Shown here: positions 1-23,811 of the stretch, in pieces
Position numbering within the stretch: position 1 is the first letter of the stretch
How the letters are laid out: the number at the start of each line of letters is the position of its first letter
From: Elysia chlorotica
Lineage: Eukaryota; Mollusca; Gastropoda; Plakobranchidae
NCBI GenBank assembly: GCA_003991915.1
Contig: RQTK01000011.1
Span: forward strand, 177,752-241,751
Direction of reading: 5' to 3'
DNA length: 64,000 nucleotides
Notes under the pieces: generated by a model
What the model saw: the letters and a program-made list of their open reading frames with translations, nothing else
The model's database searches: none
What the model was told of the DNA's origin: nothing
Made by a program: the position numbers and the translations under genes

Positions 1-75
<75 letters not shown>

Positions 76-76
76 T
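1..76. repeat. (AGT)n microsatellite at window start
   Basis: An uninterrupted AGT repeat extends off the left edge. Confidence 0.97.
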
Positions 77-327
77 GCTGTAGTGGTACTACAATTATTA
101 ACAGACAGTAACAGTTATAACAGTAAATTTAAGAACACCTGATCTACCATTTAACATAATTCTTGCTTTAGATAACCTAGCGTTTTCTTTTAATTTCCTC
201 CCATGTGGGACTGTCAACGTGCCTCCATCGCTCGGTGATTTACTATTAATTTTAGTCCTCTTTGCATCCCCACCATCAAAACTTTTCTCCATTTTCTATT
301 TTAGCATCTTTTGTAATTACTAAATTA

Positions 328-330
<3 letters not shown>

Positions 331-362
<32 letters not shown>

Positions 363-448
363 ATCTATTTATCTATGTCTTTTTTATGTCTTTCTGTCCG
401 TCTCTCTGTCTCTTTTTGTCGGTCTGTCTGTCTCTCCCAATCTCTACT

Positions 449-492
<44 letters not shown>

Positions 493-506
493 CTCTCTCT
501 CTCTTC
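331..506. repeat. (TCTA)n, (CTGT)n and (CT)n tracts
   Basis: Mixed tetranucleotide and dinucleotide repeats. The translations of this stretch are low complexity and are not genes. Confidence 0.95.
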
Positions 507-980
507 CCCTCACTCCTAATGGTATGCAACACAGCAGTGTTCCCGCTCCAGAGAAAGTCATAATTACTCTGTTGTCCCTGGTCCGAGGGCATTGCACAGA
601 CCCCTGGTCCCAGTGGAGTTCGGAAATTCCCCATGAATCTGATGCGGTGCCTGTCTTTTCATTATCCGCTCCATCCCTCTCGGCTCTCAGCGTGTTTAAA
701 GCGTAAAAAACAGAGATTATCGGGCTTTTCCGTTCACGAAAATGTTTCTTTCAGTGCAATAGACACCCACTCTGTCAGATTTTTCCCCTCAAGAATAAAT
801 ATCTCCTTAGCTTTGGGGTTAGCCTATTTAGGTGACACTTCGAGGGCATAACTTGGGATTTTGTGCGGATTAGTGGATTTAGTGCAGTTCCAGGCATGTA
901 TTGAACAAGATGTTTAAATGAAGCAGTGCAAATAGAACTGTTTATGTACATGCAACGATATCAGTGATAGAATAAGGTCC

Positions 981-1250
981 TAAGTTGAGTTAAGTTGAAT
1001 TGAGTTGGATGCTTAACGTCCTACATCAGCACTATATTATTTATATTATGGACAAGACCGACGTTGGACAATTTCATGTGCTTCCACACACGAGACACGC
1101 CGAGGAGAAATAGACTCCTGTTTCAGACGATCACTTGACGCTGATCCAACCAGTACGGGATAATATCGACCATATAAAAGTTTGACCAATCGCGGGTTTC
1201 GAAACGCGGGCATCCCGATCTGGCAACCAATGCTCTACCACTTGAACTGT
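981..1250 (-). mobile_element. tRNA-derived SINE copy
   Basis: A diverged, nearly full-length copy. The 3' end is at left (TTAACGTCCTACATCAGCACTATAT on the plus strand, variant) and the tRNA-like head at right (box B region near 1195, box A near 1240). Confidence 0.8.
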
Positions 1251-2054
1251 GGTTTTTTTTTTTACAGTCACTGCTGTAAGTGGAGGCATTGCTCGTTATC
1301 TTCATACATTTTCTGCTGTAGATAGAGAAATGGCGGTGCCTTTGATCTGACGGGATTATAACTGCTTGCTCCATTTTGTAAAAGACAACACACTCACACA
1401 CACAAAAAATTCAGTCTGATCAGAAAGTTGGTCTGGTATCTCGAGAAACCAGAATCAATGGAATTAGTCGGCCCTGATACCAACTGGGAAATCGATAATG
1501 GCGCCTCGGTGACAGCATGCCAGGAGATCTTGCGCACAGAGATGCAGTCAGGTGTCTTGATCAATGGATTTTCCCGCTACGATGCTCTTCTGTGAAGTCT
1601 TTAGGGTGACCGTATGAGGAGGTTATAGACCTCGTCGTAGAGGATCTTTCTTGACACACAAGGACTTATGCGACTTGAAATAAGAGGAGGGTTTTTGGTT
1701 TCTACGACCACAGGTTACTGACCCCTCTGTCTGCAGGTTCGCAACCTGAAATAAGAAACCTCCTTGCGAAGATAGAAGAGATGGAATTTGTTTTGGGTTA
1801 CGCTCGGGTATCCGAATTATTTTTTAAAAGAGATTTCAAGTCTTCATTATTTGAAGCTCATCGTAACTTTAGACATGGCATTATTATTATTATTATTCAG
1901 GACTCACGGCGACATAATTTTCGAAAAATGTACCTGAAGGGGAAAAGTAGTCTGCTATTCGTAATTATGAACATCGTTTTGATTATTATTATTATTGACA
2001 CTGACATTCTTTCACACAGAGACAAAGTTGGGATTACCATGAATCTATATCAAC

Positions 2055-2162
2055 AGATCACATTAAACTGACACTGCCCCAACCAGTAGGGGACGAACCC
2101 GCCAGAGCGGAGTTCGAACCACGAACCTCCTGCGTGGAAGGCCGATGTTCTACCACAGCCGT
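2055..2162 (-). mobile_element. SINE head fragment
   Basis: Only the tRNA-like head and the start of the core (GACGAACC...GTTCGAACCAC, GATGTTCTACCAC on the plus strand) remain. Confidence 0.75.
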
Positions 2163-2800
2163 TTTTTTACGTGTAGCAACAAAATCTCGCAGTCTATGCA
2201 AACGATTGGTATTTTTTTTATATGCCGCAACCATTTTTGTTGTTGTAGAAAAGGATGGCAAAATGATGAAAAAAATACAGATCTTTCCGTGGTAAAGAAA
2301 TTGGGTGCCCCATATATACACTGTGAATTTAAACCCCGTCCGTATCATCTGCATGTTCATGTATTTTCGCCTTTCATCCTATCGTTTAATCACAAGTTAG
2401 ACCTTTCTTCCTCTTCCCCTTGTCTACTTATATATTATGTGTCTGTTACTTTCAATTTACAGGCTAACTTCGACCGACCCAACCTCTATTATTATTAGGG
2501 TGCCGTGTTTGTTACTTGTTTATAATTTTTCTTTCATTCTAATACTCATGCTTAGTTAATCAATATCCGTGCGGCCTTGGTTAGTAAATGCACTGGACTG
2601 AGTTAACAGAAATTTTTAATCATATAAATGATCAGACTATCATGGAAACGTTGTCGAGAAAACATCAGACGCAATGAAAAGGGATGCTTGTTTTGTTTAC
2701 ATTTCGAAAACAGAATTGCTCCAATTAATGATTCAAAAGACAGTTTTATTTACACAATGATTGGGTCTGATGGCACAGTTTGTAAAATGGGAGATCGGAG

Positions 2801-2948
2801 GTTTGAGTTGGTTTAACGTCCAACGTCAGCACTATATAGACTATATTGTGGACGGGTCCCAAGACTGATGTCTGACGATTTTATGTACTGCCACACACGA
2901 GACAGGGCGAGGATACCATGACTCGTGTCTCATCTGATCACTTTATAC
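2801..2948 (-). mobile_element. SINE, 3' part
   Basis: The conserved 3' half (GTTTAACGTCCAAC to CTCATCTGATCAC) ends abruptly where an oppositely oriented fragment begins. Confidence 0.8.
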
Positions 2949-3058
2949 TTTGGTCGGTGTGAGTATGACGTGCCCTGGTGAGACAGAAGCCCTGGTATCC
3001 CCACTCATCTCGCTGTGGTATTAAACTATCAGACGTTAGACTTGGGACCTGTCGACAC
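2949..3058 (+). mobile_element. SINE core fragment, inverted to its neighbour
   Basis: It reads GGTCGGTGTGAGTATGACGT then the GACAGAAGCC..GGTATCCCC core. With 2801-2948 it forms a head-to-head inverted pair. Confidence 0.7.
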
Positions 3059-3385
3059 ACATGATCCTCCATGGAAATCCAGGAGACGTTAAATTAGCAA
3101 AGAGCGTCTCTCCTGAAACAAAATCTTGCCATATCATTGTAACCACGCCCTCTCTTCATTCAAAACATAGAGAGCACACTTCAATGAAACTTTGCAAAAA
3201 TAGTTATACGTTAGACTTGGGAGCCGGCACACACATGATCTCCCCTGCAAACCTACAAGACGATAAACTAGCAAAGAGCATCCCTCCTGAAACAAAATTT
3301 TGCCATATCAAGCCATATCATTGTAACCACGCCCTCTCTTCATTCAAAACATAGAGAGCACACTTCAATGAAATTTTGCATGATA
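3028..3385. repeat. Two-copy tandem duplication (about 180 bp)
   Basis: The units share GTTAGACTTGGGA, ACACACATGATC, GCAAAGAGC, CTCCTGAAACAAAAT and the segment CATTGTAACCACGCCCTC to ACACTTCAATGAAA. Confidence 0.88.
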
Positions 3386-3865
3386 CAAAGCTGTCAAAGA
3401 AAGCCTTACAGGGAGTTTCAATTTGGTCTCTTTGTTTGTCAACGACCCGATTATTTACTCGGCAGAGTCGATGTTTGCGGTAAACAAATCCTCTTTCGTC
3501 TCGGTCCCGCCGATATGGGCCTAGGATCAAGACAGCACGAACCGAGTACCTGCTACAAGCGGGTACTGGTGATTCGGAGAGGTCGAGCTAAAGATCGTTT
3601 GAATCCAATGACAAATAACGAGCTTTGGACATTGCATAGAATAAAATTATGACGAAAACAATTTAAGGTGCGTGTACACGAAGCTATTTGAAGCTAGAAT
3701 AACCGCTCCCAAAATAATATTCTGATGTTACAAAAGCAAATTTCAAGGGTAAATGTACTTCATTTAGTTTTTTTTTCCGATTTATGGGATAAATATTCAT
3801 TTTTTATGTGAAAAATGAGAGTTCATCTTTTTTGTTCAGGTTGCTTTATTTGCTGTTCACTCCCT

Positions 3866-3985
3866 CTTTCTTGCCCCCTCTTTCTTGCCCCCTCTTACTT
3901 ACCCCCTCTTTCTTGCCCCCTCTTACTTGCCCCCTCTTTCTTGCCCCCTCTTTCTTGCCCCCTCTTACTTGCCCCCTCTTTCTGC
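3866..3985. repeat. C-rich 14-bp minisatellite
   Basis: About nine units of CCCCCTCTTTCTTG, with TTACTTG variants alternating. Confidence 0.92.
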
Positions 3986-4128
3986 ACTTCCAGAACAATC
4001 TTTCGTCACTTTGTTTACGAGATAAATATTGAGATTCCTCAATGTGAAAATGAGGTTCATTTTTTATTTGGTTTCTTTATTTGCTGTTCTTTGTTACTTT
4101 GTTTGACTAAATGAATACACCAAGGACG

Positions 4129-4130
<2 letters not shown>

Positions 4131-4177
<47 letters not shown>

Positions 4178-4200
4178 TGAGAGAGAGAAGAGAGGAAAGA
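4131..4200. repeat. (GA)n tract
   Basis: An interrupted GA repeat. Confidence 0.95.
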
Positions 4201-4680
4201 GAAGAGCGAGGAAAAACAGCGTAGAAGGAACTATAAATTGAAAACACAAGAAGACGAAGACGAATGTAAAGAGAGAAATAGAGAGGGAAAAAAATTTGAA
4301 AGAGTCAATCAGACTTGGTAATAGGGGTGGACCTAACAATTATATCAATAGAAAACAGGAAACATAAAAGAAAAGCAGATGATCAGATCAATGAGCTCAT
4401 TGAATCAATCCCAATTTACTTGCCAAACCTTTTTTTCTTTGGTTCAAAATAAATTATTCACTTCATACGCAAAAATTGTATTTACATAATTATCCTGGGG
4501 GAGAAAAAAAGACGATACTATAATACTTGACGAAACGAATAACTCACTTCCAGATGACTATGGTCAACTCAAGCGATTTTTTTCCTTTTATTTTTTTTCC
4601 TTGTTTTTGTTTACCGGTTAAGATATTTCTACTTCTACTTGCACGTCCACAATATAGCCTGTTTTTCTTGTTGTTGTTGT

Positions 4681-4913
4681 TGAGTTGGTTTAATGTCCAA
4701 CATCAGCACTATATTGCGGATGGGCTCCAAGACTGACGCTGACAATTGTATGTACTGCCACACACGGGACAGGGCGGGGATTCAATGACTCTTGTCTCAG
4801 CCGATCACATCAAACTGACACCGACCCAACCAGTATGGAGCGAAATTGACAGGGCTTGAACCCGGACCTTTTGCGTCGGAAGCCGATGTTCTACCCCAGG
4901 GCCACCGCGCCGC
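4681..4913 (-). mobile_element. Full-length tRNA-derived SINE
   Basis: One of the best copies. The minus strand begins near GGTGGCCCTGGGGTAGAAC (box A region), then CTTCCGACGCAAAAGGTCC and GGGTTCAAGCCC (box B), then the core, ending TTGGACATTAAACCAACTCA. The head resembles tRNA-Gly by my comparison. The 3' end abuts a short (GTT)n run. Confidence 0.88.
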
Positions 4914-5084
4914 CTAGCCCTATACACAGTGCTATTGTTGGGCGTTACTTAAGCAACAGGAAACTCTTTAATTTTAAACAAAGGATTGTCATGATGTACC
5001 ATACTCTCCGAGCCACATAAGTCACCGCTATTCTAATTTTTTTTTTTTTGTATTTTCTGGAGAACGCTTTGTTTATTAGTTTGT

Positions 5085-5262
5085 TTCGTTGCTTCACGTC
5101 CAACGTTAGCATAACAATTTATTATGGGCTTTATTGTGGATTGACGTTTGATGATTTTACGTGCTGCCACACACGAAACAGAACGGGGATAACCAATCCT
5201 GTCTCAGCCGTTCACATTACACTCACACCGACCCAACCAGTAAGGGACGATAGCGGACAAAC
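5085..5262 (-). mobile_element. SINE copy lacking its head
   Basis: The core and 3' end are diverged (CTTCACGTCCAACGTTAGC). It ends near CCAACCAGTAAGGGACGA. Confidence 0.75.
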
Positions 5263-5289
5263 GATTTTTTTTTTTTTTTTACCGATTGT

Positions 5290-5481
5290 GGGTTAGGTCT
5301 GCCGCTTGAGCCAATTTGCGCCTTCTATTGAACAGTGTAACCTTCGGTTTATCTCATTATTTCTTCTCTGTCCACGTCAATAAATGGGTTAGGTCTGCCG
5401 CTTGAGCCAATTTGCGCCTTCTATTGAACAGTGTAACCTTCAGTTTATCTCATTATTTCTTCTCTGTCCACGTCAATAAGC
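5290..5481. repeat. 96-bp tandem duplication
   Basis: Units at 5290-5385 and 5386-5481 are almost identical (CTTCGGTTT versus CTTCAGTTT), so the duplication is recent. Confidence 0.93.
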
Positions 5482-5485
5482 CTTT

Positions 5486-6213
5486 AATTTTATCTTACTG
5501 GTTTTTTTTTTTAGTGCCTCGAGGTTTTTAGATGTATCCATCCGGCTTTTAAAAATATTTCTATCATTCTAACTTAAGAGAAATTATATCCTTTAATTCT
5601 ATCCTTCCAACTTGCTTTCATGCTCTACACAATTAACTGGGCCATGTCTACTTCTTTAAAAGTGCCTCATCTCCCTCGATTTTAATCGTACATATTTTTT
5701 AAAAACAAATGCCACTACCTTAATCTCATTAATGTTAAGCTTCTCAGTACATAATGTAAACATTATTTTTTCAATTAAACTTATAATAAATTTGATATCA
5801 ACCATGAGCTTTAATATTAAGTTTGTTGGCTATTAGATTTTATCTTCATCTCTGTATATTTTTTTATCCCTATTCCCCTCCTATTTTTTTTATCTCATTT
5901 TCTACTTCTCCTTCCACTTTCTCTACCTTTCCCTCATTCTCTCTCTCTCTCTCACCCTTAAATTTTATCTTACTGGGGTTTTTTTAGTGCCTCGAGGTTT
6001 TTAGATTTATTCATCCGGCTTTTTAAAATATTTTTATTACTCTAACTTAAAAGAAATTATATCCTTCAATTCTATCTTTCCAACTTTTTTCCATGCTCCA
6101 TAAAATCAACTGAGCCATGTTCACTTTTTAAAAGTGCCCCATGCCCCTCGACTCTAATCGTCCATATTTTTTTTTAACAAACGCCACTACCTTAAGTTCA
6201 TTAATGCTAACAT
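5486..6213. repeat. Direct repeat of about 260 bp (5486-5745 and 5955-6213)
   Basis: Both copies contain TTTTATCTTACTGG, TTTAGTGCCTCGAGGTTTTT, AATTATATCCTT and AACGCCACTACCTTAA-type segments; divergence is moderate. Confidence 0.88.
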
Positions 6214-6222
6214 TTTAAGCTT

Positions 6223-6233
6223 TAATCTATCTA

Positions 6234-6275
<42 letters not shown>
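6223..6275. repeat. (TCTA)n/(CT)n tract
   Basis: A simple repeat about 80 bp before the first TMEM272-like exon, close to its polypyrimidine region. Confidence 0.95.
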
Positions 6276-6283
<8 letters not shown>

Positions 6284-6354
6284 ACTCACTCTCGTAACCG
6301 CCATACATCTGCGTGTAACTAATAATCATGTCGTCTTATCTTCCTTTATAACAG

Positions 6355-17247
<10,893 letters not shown>

Positions 17248-17426
17248 AAGAGAGCAGTGTGACAATAAGAATCGATGAACAAAAAGCTGGATACATATTT
17301 ATATATACAGATGTGTCCATATAAGGTCTACAATGAGTGAGCTATTCAGATCGTGTATAAAATACATATAGTCTGAGCAGTCATACAACGACAAAAAGAA
17401 CGCCTACCGGGTGGATTAAATGTGAA

Positions 17427-17665
17427 TTGGTTGCTAAACGTCGAGTATCAGCACTGTATAGGCTTAATATGTATTGTGGACGGACCCCAAGACTAACGTC
17501 TGACATATTTACACACTGCCACACAGACACAGGGCGGGGATACCTGGACTCCTGTCTCAGTCGAACACATTATACTGACACCGACCCAACATGTGGCAAG
17601 CAAAACCAGATAAATATTGTCTACCAATCGTAGATTCGAACCGTGGACCTTTCACCAGTTTGGCC
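17427..17665 (-). mobile_element. SINE, near full length
   Basis: The 3' end is CTAAACGTCGAGTATCAGCA; the core is good (GGACGGACCCCAAGACTAAC); the head has TAGATTCGAACCGTGGACC. Confidence 0.82.
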
Positions 17666-17831
17666 CCCTACCTACCAGGTACCAAGGCAACTGATTACAG
17701 AAAGAAATAGAGGGCCATGATCCCCAATATCTGTAATAGACCTGTCACATAAAGGAAGAGAAGAAAATGGTATAGCCTACAGCTATGGAGTAAGCCAACA
17801 CCTTTTCTCCGGTTGCTGCTCCGTGTTTAGA

Positions 17832-18039
17832 GGCAGATAGACAGAGTCAGAGACAGAGTGAGTTAGATCCATAGACATAGACAGATAGACAGGCAGACAG
17901 AAAGAGAGAGAGAGACAGAGTGAGTTAGATCCATTGACATAGACAGATAGACAGGCAGACAGAGATAGACAGACAAAGAAGCAGAGAGAGAGGGAGAGAG
18001 ATAGAGAGAGGGAGAGATACAGAGACAGAAAGAGACAGG

Positions 18040-18093
<54 letters not shown>
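17832..18093. repeat. GA/GACA/GATA tract with internal duplication
   Basis: GAGTTAGATCCATAGACATAGACAG-type units occur twice, followed by a long (GA)n. Confidence 0.94.
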
Positions 18094-18095
<2 letters not shown>

Positions 18096-18419
18096 CTGAC
18101 AAGCATCTCCATAGAAGGCACAGAACAGAGAAAGCATAATTATCGTAAACTAAGCTTACATTTTACCCAAGGAGAAATCATCAATTATTCTCTATGTAAT
18201 AAGATATTTCAGTTAATCACGATGTCGGTAACAACCAGAATAGGAAAGAGAGTGGTGAGTTGGGGAAATGAAAACCTGAAACAGGAGGTTCAAATAAATT
18301 AGTCGCATAGCAAAAACAAAATAAACAATAAACCCACATACCTATGGACCATGATTAAAAAAATAATGTTATGAAGAGAAGGGATAGGGTAGGGCTGAAT
18401 CACCATGATCATGAGATGA

Positions 18420-18720
18420 CAAACTAATGGAAACAAATATCAATATCTGGTATCGGTTCAGTTCATTAGTCGACCACAGACGAACATTTGCTATGACTGT
18501 TTTCCATCTTTCTCTGTCCTTCATCTGGCTGTGGTTTCCTGTGCTATGCCTGTGTCCTTTACAAGTTGGTCGAAATGTTCTTTGATGCCTTCCAACGCTT
18601 TTTTCTCCATGGCTTGGTTCCCATAGGATCAGTTGGTGTTCAAGTCCATCCATTTCCTTTATAAAAAATGGCCGCTGAACCTAAGACGTCTATCTTCTAT
18701 TGTCGTTTTTATTTTTGGCA
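18420..18720 (-). mobile_element. Degenerate LINE reverse-transcriptase 3' end
   Basis: The minus-strand translation has LILWEPSHGEKSVGRHQRT and, in a nearby frame, KDRERWKTVIANVRL. This resembles the C-terminal tail of non-LTR retrotransposon ORF2 proteins. It is frameshifted and lacks the catalytic domain. Confidence 0.6.
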
Positions 18721-18904
18721 GTTTTCCACAAAAAGCCTCGTTCTGGATATTATTCTCCCAAGTTACACATTAATTTTGACCACAACAATAATTTTTTTAT
18801 AAGCATTGTTTTGTAGTCTATTTTTCATGCTTACAGCTTTTGTTAGAGTCCATGTTTTTCGTATGATAGAGGTAATTATACTTTAAGGATGACGTTCGAT
18901 TATT

Positions 18905-19345
18905 AAAACTGAAGAAATAATTAAATTAAGAATATACCGTGGGCGTATAAAGATCATGAACAATTAGGAACAAAAATGGAAACATTAGTGAATTAAGAAT
19001 ATATCGTGGGCCTATAAAGATCTTGAAAAATTAGGAACAAAAATGGAAACAATAGGATTAAAAATGGAAACATTAGGGACAAAAATGGAAACATGAGGGA
19101 CAAAAATGGAAACGACATAAAAATCGGTGGGCATTTTATGATCATTAATCGTGATATGTAGTAAAGACCGATATGGAAATTAGAATAAATTGGTGGGCAT
19201 TCAAATATCATGAAACATGATAAAATTATGTAATAAAGACCAACGTGGAAATTACATTTACAATACATTGGTGGGCATTCAAAGATGTTGAAACAAGATA
19301 TGTAGTAGAGACCAGCATTGAAATCACAATAAATTGGATAGCATG
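18905..19345. repeat. Compound minisatellite
   Basis: A block of about 19-bp units (GGGACAAAAATGGAAACAT) is flanked by 70-80-bp units containing TTGGTGGGCATTCAAA and TATGTAGTAAAGACC. The long minus-strand reading frame through it is a repeat artefact. Confidence 0.85.
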
Positions 19346-19610
19346 AAACGAGAAAAAGTGAAATGAATAAATCTGTTAGGGTCAGGAAATTACCAACGGC
19401 ATTTTGAGGAAGGAGGGTTGGAGCTGAAGATTGAGCACAGAACTTAGACAATCGATAGAACATTAGAAGAGACACAAGGTTAACGAGAATCTACGAAGCT
19501 AATTCTAGAGAAAACGCCTCTTTTACGTGCCAAATTGTCTTTAATCATTGTGTTATTACTGTCAGGCCACGCTTTTTCAAACTTCCATGGGCCAAACACA
19601 GTCGCTGTAT

Positions 19611-19805
19611 TGTAATTAATTATCGTCCAACGTCAACAGCTAGTTTATACCACGGATGGGTCCCAAAACTAACATCTGCCAGTTTACGGGCTGCTATATA
19701 AGCACAGAACGGAGATATCAGGATTTATGTCTCACCCGGTCACATTAATACATGTACGTACATATACTTGCGCCGACCCAACCTGTAAGGGGGCGTAATC
19801 CGAGA
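19611..19805 (-). mobile_element. Old SINE copy
   Basis: Diverged; recognisable by ATCGTCCAACGTCAACAGC, GATGGGTCCCAAAACTAACA and GCGCCGACCCAACCTGTAAG. Confidence 0.7.
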
Positions 19806-20020
19806 AATTAAATTTACCCATAGCGAGATGAAAACCACCGTATGAGATTTTTCTTGAGACCAGGGATAGAAGACAATGAAACCTGTGGAGAGATTTGCTT
19901 TGGTCGAACCGAATAGAAACTCAGCGCGCTATCTCTTAAGCTAGCTCGTCCATGCTCATAACTGTATCTTGATCAGTGTAAATACGCCATCTTGTCTCTG
20001 TGACATACATGCCCAGAGGG

Positions 20021-20297
20021 TGAGTTGAGTTGGTTTTAACGTCTAACGGTTGCGCTGTATAGACTATTATTGTGGAGCGGGTCCGAAAACTGACGTCTGA
20101 AGGTTTAATGTGCTGTCACATACAAGACATAGCAAGGAGACATGGACTCCTGTCTCGTTGGTCATAATGTCATTATACTGACACCGACTCAACCAGTAGG
20201 GGACGAATCGGGCATATACATTTTTGGTCGGTTGTGAGTTTTCAACCGGACACCTCGATTTTGGGAGACCAACGCTCTGCCACTTGGCCAACCGCCC
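20021..20297 (-). mobile_element. SINE with alternative tRNA-like head
   Basis: The core and 3' end are as in the family, but the minus-strand head reads GGTTGGCCAAGTGGCAGAGC then TTGGTCTCCCAAAATCG. This differs from the Gly-like head of 4681-4913 and matches the head type at 63459. Confidence 0.82.
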
Positions 20298-20789
20298 TCC
20301 TCCCCTCCCTCCAGACCCTGCTATGTCCTGTCCTTGTCACTTTCATGCCCATAGGTAAATAAATTGCACGAATTGTTTTTGGACTATATGACAGACATTA
20401 ATTGATGTGAACATGTCTCTCTATGTCAGAACAATATTATTGTCTCTAATACAGAACGAGGCTTTCCAATCGAATTACTTTCTGTTTAGAAAAATGTAAT
20501 TTATCGATTGCTTGATAAACTAAAAATGTAAAAGCAATGTAATGTAAAGCAGCTATAAAAATGTCTTTGATATACATAATAATAATAGTAATAATAAAAT
20601 AATAATAAAAATATCAAATTTCGCACTTCAGTTATCACTTGTTTTATATCTCTTTATAATTTTAACCATTGTACAAGTGGCTTATCCTATGTTAATGTTT
20701 TGACCTTTCCATTGTGTTTTTGTGTGTTAACCAATCCAATCTTGAGAGAATTTGTTGATATTGCAGTCTTTAAAATAATTGGCTAGCAC

Positions 20790-21050
20790 GCACAATGCAC
20801 GGCATGGAAGAGATTTGGTTATACGTGTGTCATTGCAGTTGCAGACATAATGCACACACAGCATGGAAGAGATTTGGTAATGTGTGTATCATTTCAGTTA
20901 ATTGCACATACATAATGCACTGCATGGAAGAAATTTGTTTATGCGCGTATCAGTGCAATTACAAATATAATGTACAGTATGGAAAAGATTTGGTTATGCG
21001 TATGTCGTCGCAGTTGCACATATGAAGCACAGTGTGGAAGAGACTAAGTT
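20790..21050. repeat. Minisatellite, about 62-bp unit, five copies
   Basis: Units share GCATGGAAGAGATTTGGTTA and ATAATGCAC. Confidence 0.88.
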
Positions 21051-21170
21051 ATAAATGTGCCAATTTAAGATTCTCACTCTTTGTCATTCCATTTAAAATG
21101 TTGTTTCTTTTTTTTATTATAAGTGAACTTTTACACTCTCCTCAAAAGTTTACTATCAAGTCCTCATCGA

Positions 21171-21376
21171 CGGTTGTGATGTAAAGTTTACATTCCAATA
21201 TTGATTATTGGTTGTGATGTAAAGTTTACACTTGGATATTGATTATTGGTTGTGATATAAAGTTAACAATTAAAATTAATAATGATTATTGGTTGCAAGG
21301 TAAAGTTTGCGCATTCATGTTGATTATCAGTTGCTTGTAAAGTTTACACTTCAATATTTATTATCGGTTGTGATGA
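21171..21376. repeat. Minisatellite, about 44-bp unit, five copies
   Basis: Units share GATTATTGGTTGTGATGTAA and AGTTTACA. Confidence 0.88.
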
Positions 21377-23573
21377 ATATTTTTTTTTTCAAAATATGTA
21401 TTTTCTAAGACTGATACTTTTAATATTCCAATTTCAACAATAAACGTAACACTCCTGATGTTTTTGTTGTTTTGGATTATATTTATTGTTCTTATACAAA
21501 TTAATTGAAATAACATTTTTAAAACATTTGAAGTAATAAAAATATCTAAATATATTAAGGTTGGTATGTCAGTTGTGTGTAAATTGTAATATACATAAAA
21601 ATTGTATTAACTTAACGAAAAAATTATAAAAAAAAACAATTAAAATGCCACATAAGCTCAGTTTTCAGTATTATCTATACATAATTTTAATAAACTATTC
21701 TGTAAGTACAAGTGCTTACTAACTGCATTATGCAGAGGCTTGTCAAATACATAGGTATTTATGTACAGATACATAAATAATTTAGGTGTGCTGATGGCAA
21801 ATGGATGAATAACATAGTGTAAAGAAAATAAACAAAAATAAAAACACCAAAAAACAGCAACGAGGGACATAACATTTGAGACAAATTTTAAGATAAAATA
21901 TTTTTCGCTCGCAAACAAGGGCACATCACAAGTTGCTCACAATAGTGCAAATATGATCCAAGATTTTTATTCATGATAACGATAGAGCTGCCAAGCTGAC
22001 CCACAAAGAGAGAAACATATTTGTATGTATTTTTAAACTGGTTGGCCAAGAATGTATACTTTGATGGCTATTGGGTTGGCAACTTTGAAATCATGACTTT
22101 ACAAATTTTACGAGAGTAATAAGGCTTTAACAGACAGGGCTAGATCTAGGAACCCGAGAGGATGCGAGTAATTTAGGGATCACAGTGAAAATAGATTAGA
22201 AGGGGCAGTCACAAACCTAGATCTAGCTTGAGACCAACAAATAAGACAAATAGATATGGAAAAAAGTGGTCATTCTTCTCTCCCCAATTCTGGCTTGAGG
22301 TATGACTTGAGTTCAACAACAACAAATGACCATCAAAAAAAGTCTATTTCTATGTTTTTCTTATAATCTTAACAGCCAGCTGAAATAAATGTTCAAACCA
22401 TTAAAGTTTTCAACGAAACAAAACAAAAAATAAAAAGAATTAATAGAGCTGCAGGTGAACTCTTCGCTTCATAAGTGAAACGTCGCAGTACCTTACAAAC
22501 AGAACTTGTGGTAAGCCTTCTTATTAGCATATTATCTTAACTAAGCAGAGTTGCAGTGATTTGCCAGCAGTGCTCATGAAATCGCACTATTTTAAGGTGT
22601 TTTTTTTTTTCAAAGTTAATATCACTTGAGTCGATAAAGATATACAAAAAAAATGTGCATACTTGAAAAATGTCAGCCTTTTTTTTCAACTTACATGTAC
22701 GGAATGTGACCCCTTTGAGTTAAGACGAATTGTAAGCTTACCACAACGCTGTACTTACGATCCTTTGATATGCTTTTCCATAAAAAAGATTTATCTTAGT
22801 TGCAGGATTAAGCTGGAATAGATCTAAAAGCCATGAGATCACTGTTTATAGGAGTCTGAGCTTATAATTATTTGTATTAATTTTCACTCAATCATCCACG
22901 TGTTGATCCAGGTACAACCATTTATCATAACAGGAATCACATTAAACTCAATTATAAGACAAGTATTGCAATTAACAATTGTACAAGATGCTAAATATTC
23001 AATTAATTACTTTTGTTGGAATATCAACACAAGTATTGTATAGTCCAAATGCAGAAATTGAAGAAAAAAAAAAGACAACAATTTAATACAACTCATATTG
23101 AAGAAATATTCATTGACTATTTTTCTCAGGTTTGTACCATGATGATACTAATGCTTACATTACCAAAATATTATTTACATCTGACTTGATATGACCATTT
23201 TCTGTTTTATAAATAATAAAAACTTACACAAAGATCCTTTAAGAATAATTTAATTAAAAGATATTCAACCAAAATCTTTACACATTTATACAATATAGCT
23301 ATACAAATGTGACACAAATTCCTTTACAGGATACATATGTTCATGCAACAGTTTTATACATTTTTATAGAGCAAAGTTATAAATATGTAAAATAAATACA
23401 TACATAGAACCTATCACAGAATGCTTATATATCTTTGTTTACTTAAAAACTTAAAATGGGTTATATGAAGAGATCTGTCAAAATTCAAACACTCTGAGCC
23501 AAAGTCTGTTTAGGGAAGAGGGCTATAGAAAAAAAAGCTTATTATCAAAGTTTCTAAATTCATTACACCCATG

Positions 23574-23811
23574 TTTGAAAATGTTCTGGTGAATATTTGA
23601 AAAAGTTCAACTTCTCAGTTTCTCTTTGTACAAAGTCTAATAAAAACCAATTTAGAAGATAGCAATGGTGCTAAACCTATTTAAAACATGATATTTGAAA
23701 ATGTTCTGATGAATATTTGAAACAGTTCAACTTTTCGGTCTCTGTTAGTATAAAGTCTAATAAAACCCATTTAGAAGATAGCAATAGTGCTAAACCCATT
23801 TAAAATATGAT
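23574..23811. repeat. 120-bp tandem duplication
   Basis: Units share TTTGAAAATGTTCTG, GAATATTTGAAA, AAAGTCTAATAAAA and TTTAGAAGATAGCAAT. Confidence 0.92.

Larger units (their letters stand above)
77..6354. other. Repeat-rich region upstream of the TMEM272-like exons
   Basis: No coding exon was recognised. It holds SINE copies (981-1250, 2055-2162, 2801-3058, 4681-4913, 5085-5262), tandem duplications (3028-3385, 5290-5481, 5486-6213), a 14-bp minisatellite and CT/GA tracts. The missing 5' exon of the membrane protein could be here or off the window. Confidence 0.6.

Noticed and set aside
18993..19475. 160-codon minus-strand frame with repeated FECPP/GLYYI
   Set aside because: The repetition is that of the underlying minisatellite DNA; hydrophobic low-complexity product.
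20790..21050. CRISPR-like regular repeat
   Set aside because: Units are contiguous minisatellite copies with diverged sequence, not identical repeats with unique spacers, in a eukaryote.
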